Source of the DNA: Bacilli bacterium
Lineage (GTDB): Bacteria > Bacillota_I > Bacilli_A > RF39 > UBA660
Assembly: GCA_017472015.1 (NCBI GenBank)
Contig: JAFURC010000026.1
Span: forward strand, 48,497-112,496
Direction: 5' to 3'
DNA: 64,000 bases
A model generated the notes under the pieces. The model was not told where the DNA came from, ran no database searches, and worked only from the letters and a program-made list of their open reading frames with translations. Numbering within the stretch: position 1 is the first letter of the stretch; each line of letters opens with the position of its first letter. A program made the translations under genes and the position numbers. Shown here piece by piece: positions 63,432 to 64,000 of this stretch.

Positions 63432-63854
63432 TTATTCTTTATTATTATTAATAATTTCTTCGATTTCAGAAATAGATAAATTAGTACAGTTAGCAATCAT
63501 TTGGGTAGATAAATTATTCTTATACATGTTAAGAACAACTTCACGTTTATTTTCTTGAATACCTTGACTGATACCTTTTTCAAGTCCAGATTGTTCTCCA
63601 AGTAAATAGGCAGTTTGTTTAGCTACATTTTCTTCTATAATCTCATCCATGATACCCTCCACATATTTCTCGTCACTAGATAAATCTATCAGTTTACTAC
63701 TATAATTTTTAAGTATTTTTTCTTTTTTTATTACTTTATCTAAATCATCTTTATTATCAATAGTTAATAACTTATAAAACTTATCTAGTTGATTAACTTT
63801 ATCATAACAAACATTTTTATAGTAATCAAGATTTACATTGATGATTTTTAACAA
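63432..63854 (-). pseudogene. C-terminal fragment of an Rpn/PD-(D/E)XK-type transposase-like nuclease
   Basis: 140 aa frame: FYKLLTIDNKDDLDKVIKKEKILKNYSSKLIDLSSDEKYVEGI, then EQSGLEKGISQGIQENKREVVLNMYKNNLSTQMIANCTNLSISEIEEII. The QGIQENKREVV helix and the final HTH are typical of the C-terminus of Rpn/PDDEXK-2 proteins. The catalytic N-terminal half is missing; a stop (TAA) lies three codons upstream and the only start is a TTG with no ribosome binding site. Confidence 0.7.
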
Positions 63855-63890
63855 ATATCGTTACAGTTTAGACTAGACACGTCAAAAATC

Positions 63891-63921
63891 AGGTAGAAAT
63901 AAATTTTCTATCTGTTTTTTT
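63891..63921. terminator. Terminator of the minus-strand gene at the window end
   Basis: CAGGTAGAAA / TTTCTATCTG hairpin followed by T9 on the plus strand and by ATTTTTG on the minus strand. Confidence 0.6.
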
Positions 63922-63928
63922 TTACTAA

Positions 63929-64000
63929 TTAAACTAATTTAGGTTTATTATTTAAAAGCGAGATTAAAGCATCAAACATATTAATACCATTTTTAGCATA
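63929..64000 (-). CDS. C-terminal end of an unknown gene, cut by the window
   Basis: Minus-strand frame open to the window edge: YAKNGINMFDALISLLNNKPKLV and stop. Too short to identify; possibly the tail of a transposase. Confidence 0.35.
   Translation of the reverse strand, partial: YAKNGINMFDALISLLNNKPKLV

Overview
The window is very AT-rich (well under 35% GC by eye), uses strong GGAGG-type ribosome binding sites, TTGACA/TATAAT promoters with 17-nt spacers and short hairpin plus T-run terminators. It carries rpsF-ssb-rpsR, rplI-dnaB, walJ-rlmH, pgk/tpiA, rplM-rpsI and a clear spo0A. This points to a low-GC Bacillota (Bacilli / Erysipelotrichia / RF39-like gut lineage) with the standard bacterial code. 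TGA is used as a true stop in several genes and Trp is TGG. I cannot name the species from sequence alone.

Layout. 1-8 kb: end of an AMP-forming synthetase, a sensor kinase that lacks its phospho-acceptor His, a DUF421 protein, rpsF-ssb-rpsR and a three-gene operon of unknown helical proteins. 8-16 kb: rplI-dnaB, a 750-bp tandem duplication that made a truncated twin of a LysM/G5/M23 peptidase, walJ, rlmH, a D-aspartate-ligase-like ATP-grasp enzyme and a VanY-type carboxypeptidase. 16-20 kb: ORF6N protein, AGCS symporter, ung and a Fic protein behind a dyad operator.

20-38 kb is a defence island. It starts with a complete type I restriction-modification operon (hsdM-hsdS-small ORF-hsdR), whose hsdS carries 12-bp tandem repeats between its two target-recognition domains, followed by a DUF3800 protein and a possible small nuclease. 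Next is a degraded Dam methylase, then a tightly coupled operon: a winged-helix-like protein, a 1119-aa protein with helix-hairpin-helix and sigma-70 region-4-like motifs, a PLD-helicase, a 64-aa protein, a DndD-like zinc-hook ATPase and a small C-terminal partner. No DndA/B/C is present, so this is not a standard phosphorothioation system. It is the best candidate here for an undescribed system. Two small minus-strand cassettes flank it and share a nearly identical promoter/leader.

38-48 kb: zinc-ribbon protein, ClpC-like ATPase, a duplicated clp 3' end next to an inserted gene, a composite insertion with an IS30 transposase, a second Clp-type AAA protein and a FemX-type gene broken by an in-frame TGA. 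48-59 kb: spo0A, a pgk-glycosyltransferase-tpiA operon, a compact UvrD-like helicase, a lipoprotein, an MBOAT/DHHW O-acetylation pair, and a 26-residue-repeat protein with a small partner. 59-64 kb: rplM-rpsI followed by debris (duplicated terminator, broken genes), a TetR gene out of frame at an A10 tract, its divergent three-gene membrane operon with CAACA/TGTTG operators, and truncated mobile-element-type fragments.
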